Shown here in pieces: positions 14,528 through 15,582 of a stretch of 15,582 bases of DNA (the stretch's first letter is position 1; every line of letters begins with the position of its first letter). The notes below the pieces were generated by a model. The model saw nothing but the letters and a program-made list of their open reading frames with translations, had not been told where the DNA came from and ran no database searches. The DNA comes from an uncultured Lachnospiraceae bacterium. GTDB lineage: Bacteria; Bacillota; Clostridia; Lachnospirales; Lachnospiraceae. The stretch covers positions 1 to 15,582 of the forward strand of contig CAJOLO010000023.1 in NCBI GenBank assembly GCA_905235345.1, written 5' to 3'. Made by a program: the position numbers and the translations under genes.

Positions 14528-15582
14528 ATGGCAGAGACAAAAAGAGATTATTACGAAGTACTTGGCGTTCCCAAGAATGCAACAGATGCCGATCTTAAGA
14601 AGGCATATCGTACAATTGCCAAGAAGTATCATCCTGATATGAATCCCGGCGATGCAGAGGCGGAAGCAAAGTTCAAGGAGGCATCAGAAGCATATAAAGT
14701 ATTGAGTGATCCTGATACCAGAGCGAGATACGATCAGTTCGGTCATGCTGCATTTGATCCTAACAGTGGTATGGGTGGAGGATTCGGCGGATTTGACTTC
14801 TCTGACATGGGTGATATTTTCGGAGATATCTTTGGAGACATGTTTGGAGGAACACGTTCGCATCAATCCAATGGTCCGGTTAAGGGTGCGAATATCAAGA
14901 CCAGTGTTCGTGTGAAGTTCGATGAAGCGGTGTTCGGATGTCAGAAGGAATTAGAGCTTCCACTTAAGGATGAATGTGTAGTATGTCATGGCACCGGTTC
15001 TCAGCCGGGGCATAATCCTGAGACTTGTCCGAAGTGTAATGGTAAGGGACAGGTGGTATTTACCCAGCAGTCACTTTTCGGAGTAGTGCGTAATGTACAG
15101 ACATGTCCGGAATGTTCAGGAACTGGTAAGGTTATCAAGTTCAAGTGTAATCAGTGTTCGGGAACAGGATATGTAAAGAGTAAGAAGAAGATTCAGGTTG
15201 CGGTTCCTGCCGGAATCGATAACGGACAGAGCATCAGAATTCGTGAAAAAGGTGAGCCTGGAATTAATGGTGGAGGAAGAGGAGATCTTCTTGTTACAGT
15301 TTTGGTTGATCGTCATCCGCAATTCCAACGACAGGAGTATGATTTGTTCTCTACGGAACCGATAACATTTACTCAGGCAGCTCTTGGTGGAACCATTACA
15401 ATTAACACAATTGATGGTCCTATGGATTATGAGATAAAACCGGGAACACAGACGGATACTAAGATCAAGATAAGAGGTAAGGGTGTTCCTACACTTAGGA
15501 ATAAGAATACAAGGGGAGATTTATATGTAACTCTTGTGGTTCAGGTTCCTGACAAGCTTACAGAGGAGCAGAAGAACATTCT
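14528..15582 (+). CDS. dnaJ: Chaperone DnaJ (Hsp40), 3' end cut by the window
   Basis: DnaJ delivers substrates to DnaK and stimulates its ATPase. The 351 visible residues start MAETKRDYYEVLGV. The J domain (about 7-72) has the HPD motif at 35-37. A short Gly/Phe region (about 81-108, with DIFGDIFGDMFGG) follows. All four zinc-binding CxxCxGxG repeats are present: CVVCHGTG (150-157), CPKCNGKG (167-174), CPECSGTG (193-200) and CNQCSGTG (207-214). The first C-terminal domain carries VPAGIDNGQSIRIREKGEPG. The reading frame is still open at the window end, and roughly 30 residues are missing for a typical family member. The ATG at 14528 follows AGGTGAGG closely. It is 56 bp after dnaK, with no promoter or CIRCE seen. 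Confidence 0.98.
   Translation, partial: MAETKRDYYEVLGVPKNATDADLKKAYRTIAKKYHPDMNPGDAEAEAKFKEASEAYKVLSDPDTRARYDQFGHAAFDPNSGMGGGFGGFDFSDMGDIFGDIFGDMFGGTRSHQSNGPVKGANIKTSVRVKFDEAVFGCQKELELPLKDECVVCHGTGSQPGHNPETCPKCNGKGQVVFTQQSLFGVVRNVQTCPECSGTGKVIKFKCNQCSGTGYVKSKKKIQVAVPAGIDNGQSIRIREKGEPGINGGGRGDLLVTVLVDRHPQFQRQEYDLFSTEPITFTQAALGGTITINTIDGPMDYEIKPGTQTDTKIKIRGKGVPTLRNKNTRGDLYVTLVVQVPDKLTEEQKNI

Overview
The window is a stretch of core chromosome from a spore-forming, low-to-medium GC member of the Firmicutes, most likely class Clostridia and family Lachnospiraceae. The sporulation genes gpr and spoIIP, a DnaK without the N-lobe insert of Gram-negative DnaK, HrcA/CIRCE heat-shock control and strong AGGAGG ribosome binding sites point to Firmicutes. 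The family assignment is inference from protein style, not from a search. Gene order, comEC - holA - rpsT(-) - gpr - spoIIP - lepA - hemW - [extra gene] - hrcA - grpE - dnaK - dnaJ, matches the arrangement known from Bacillus subtilis, so this is conserved backbone and not a mobile or accessory island. No rRNA, tRNA, CRISPR array, IS element or phage gene was seen.

Region by region. 1-2175: comEC, the DNA-uptake channel, cut at its 5' end by the window and broken by a frameshift near 505-513 that looks like loss of one 5-bp repeat unit. 2176-2404: intergenic, holding a 61-bp tandem repeat and a probable holA promoter. 2405-3385: holA (DNA polymerase III delta). 3498-3761: rpsT (ribosomal protein S20) on the opposite strand, starting at TTG, with a shared terminator between it and holA. 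3762-4163: a 400-bp divergent intergenic region with the rpsT promoter, an inverted repeat in the rpsT leader, a 34-bp tandem duplication that carries promoter-like sequences, and a candidate sigma-G promoter for gpr. 4164-6577: gpr and spoIIP, which act late and early in sporulation respectively. 6578-6692: a perfect 16-bp inverted repeat ahead of lepA. 6693-9911: lepA and hemW, probably one operon; HemW carries an acidic, tyrosine-rich insert. 9912-10718: a small membrane zinc-ribbon protein gene that is absent from this position in B. subtilis, then the heat-shock promoter with a perfect CIRCE operator. 10719-15582: hrcA-grpE-dnaK-dnaJ, with dnaJ cut by the window end.

How the genes work together: HrcA binds CIRCE and represses the hrcA-grpE-dnaK-dnaJ operon until heat stress. 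DnaK, DnaJ and GrpE form the Hsp70 folding cycle. Gpr degrades small acid-soluble spore proteins at germination, while SpoIIP digests septal peptidoglycan during engulfment. LepA and S20 belong to translation, HolA to replication and HemW to haem metabolism.

I did not find a convincing new multi-gene system. The points most worth a second look are small: the comEC lesion, the tandem repeats at 2181-2352 and 3915-3982, the lepA and rpsT leader structures, the HemW insert, the extra zinc-ribbon gene and the Asn/Ser-rich GrpE extension.
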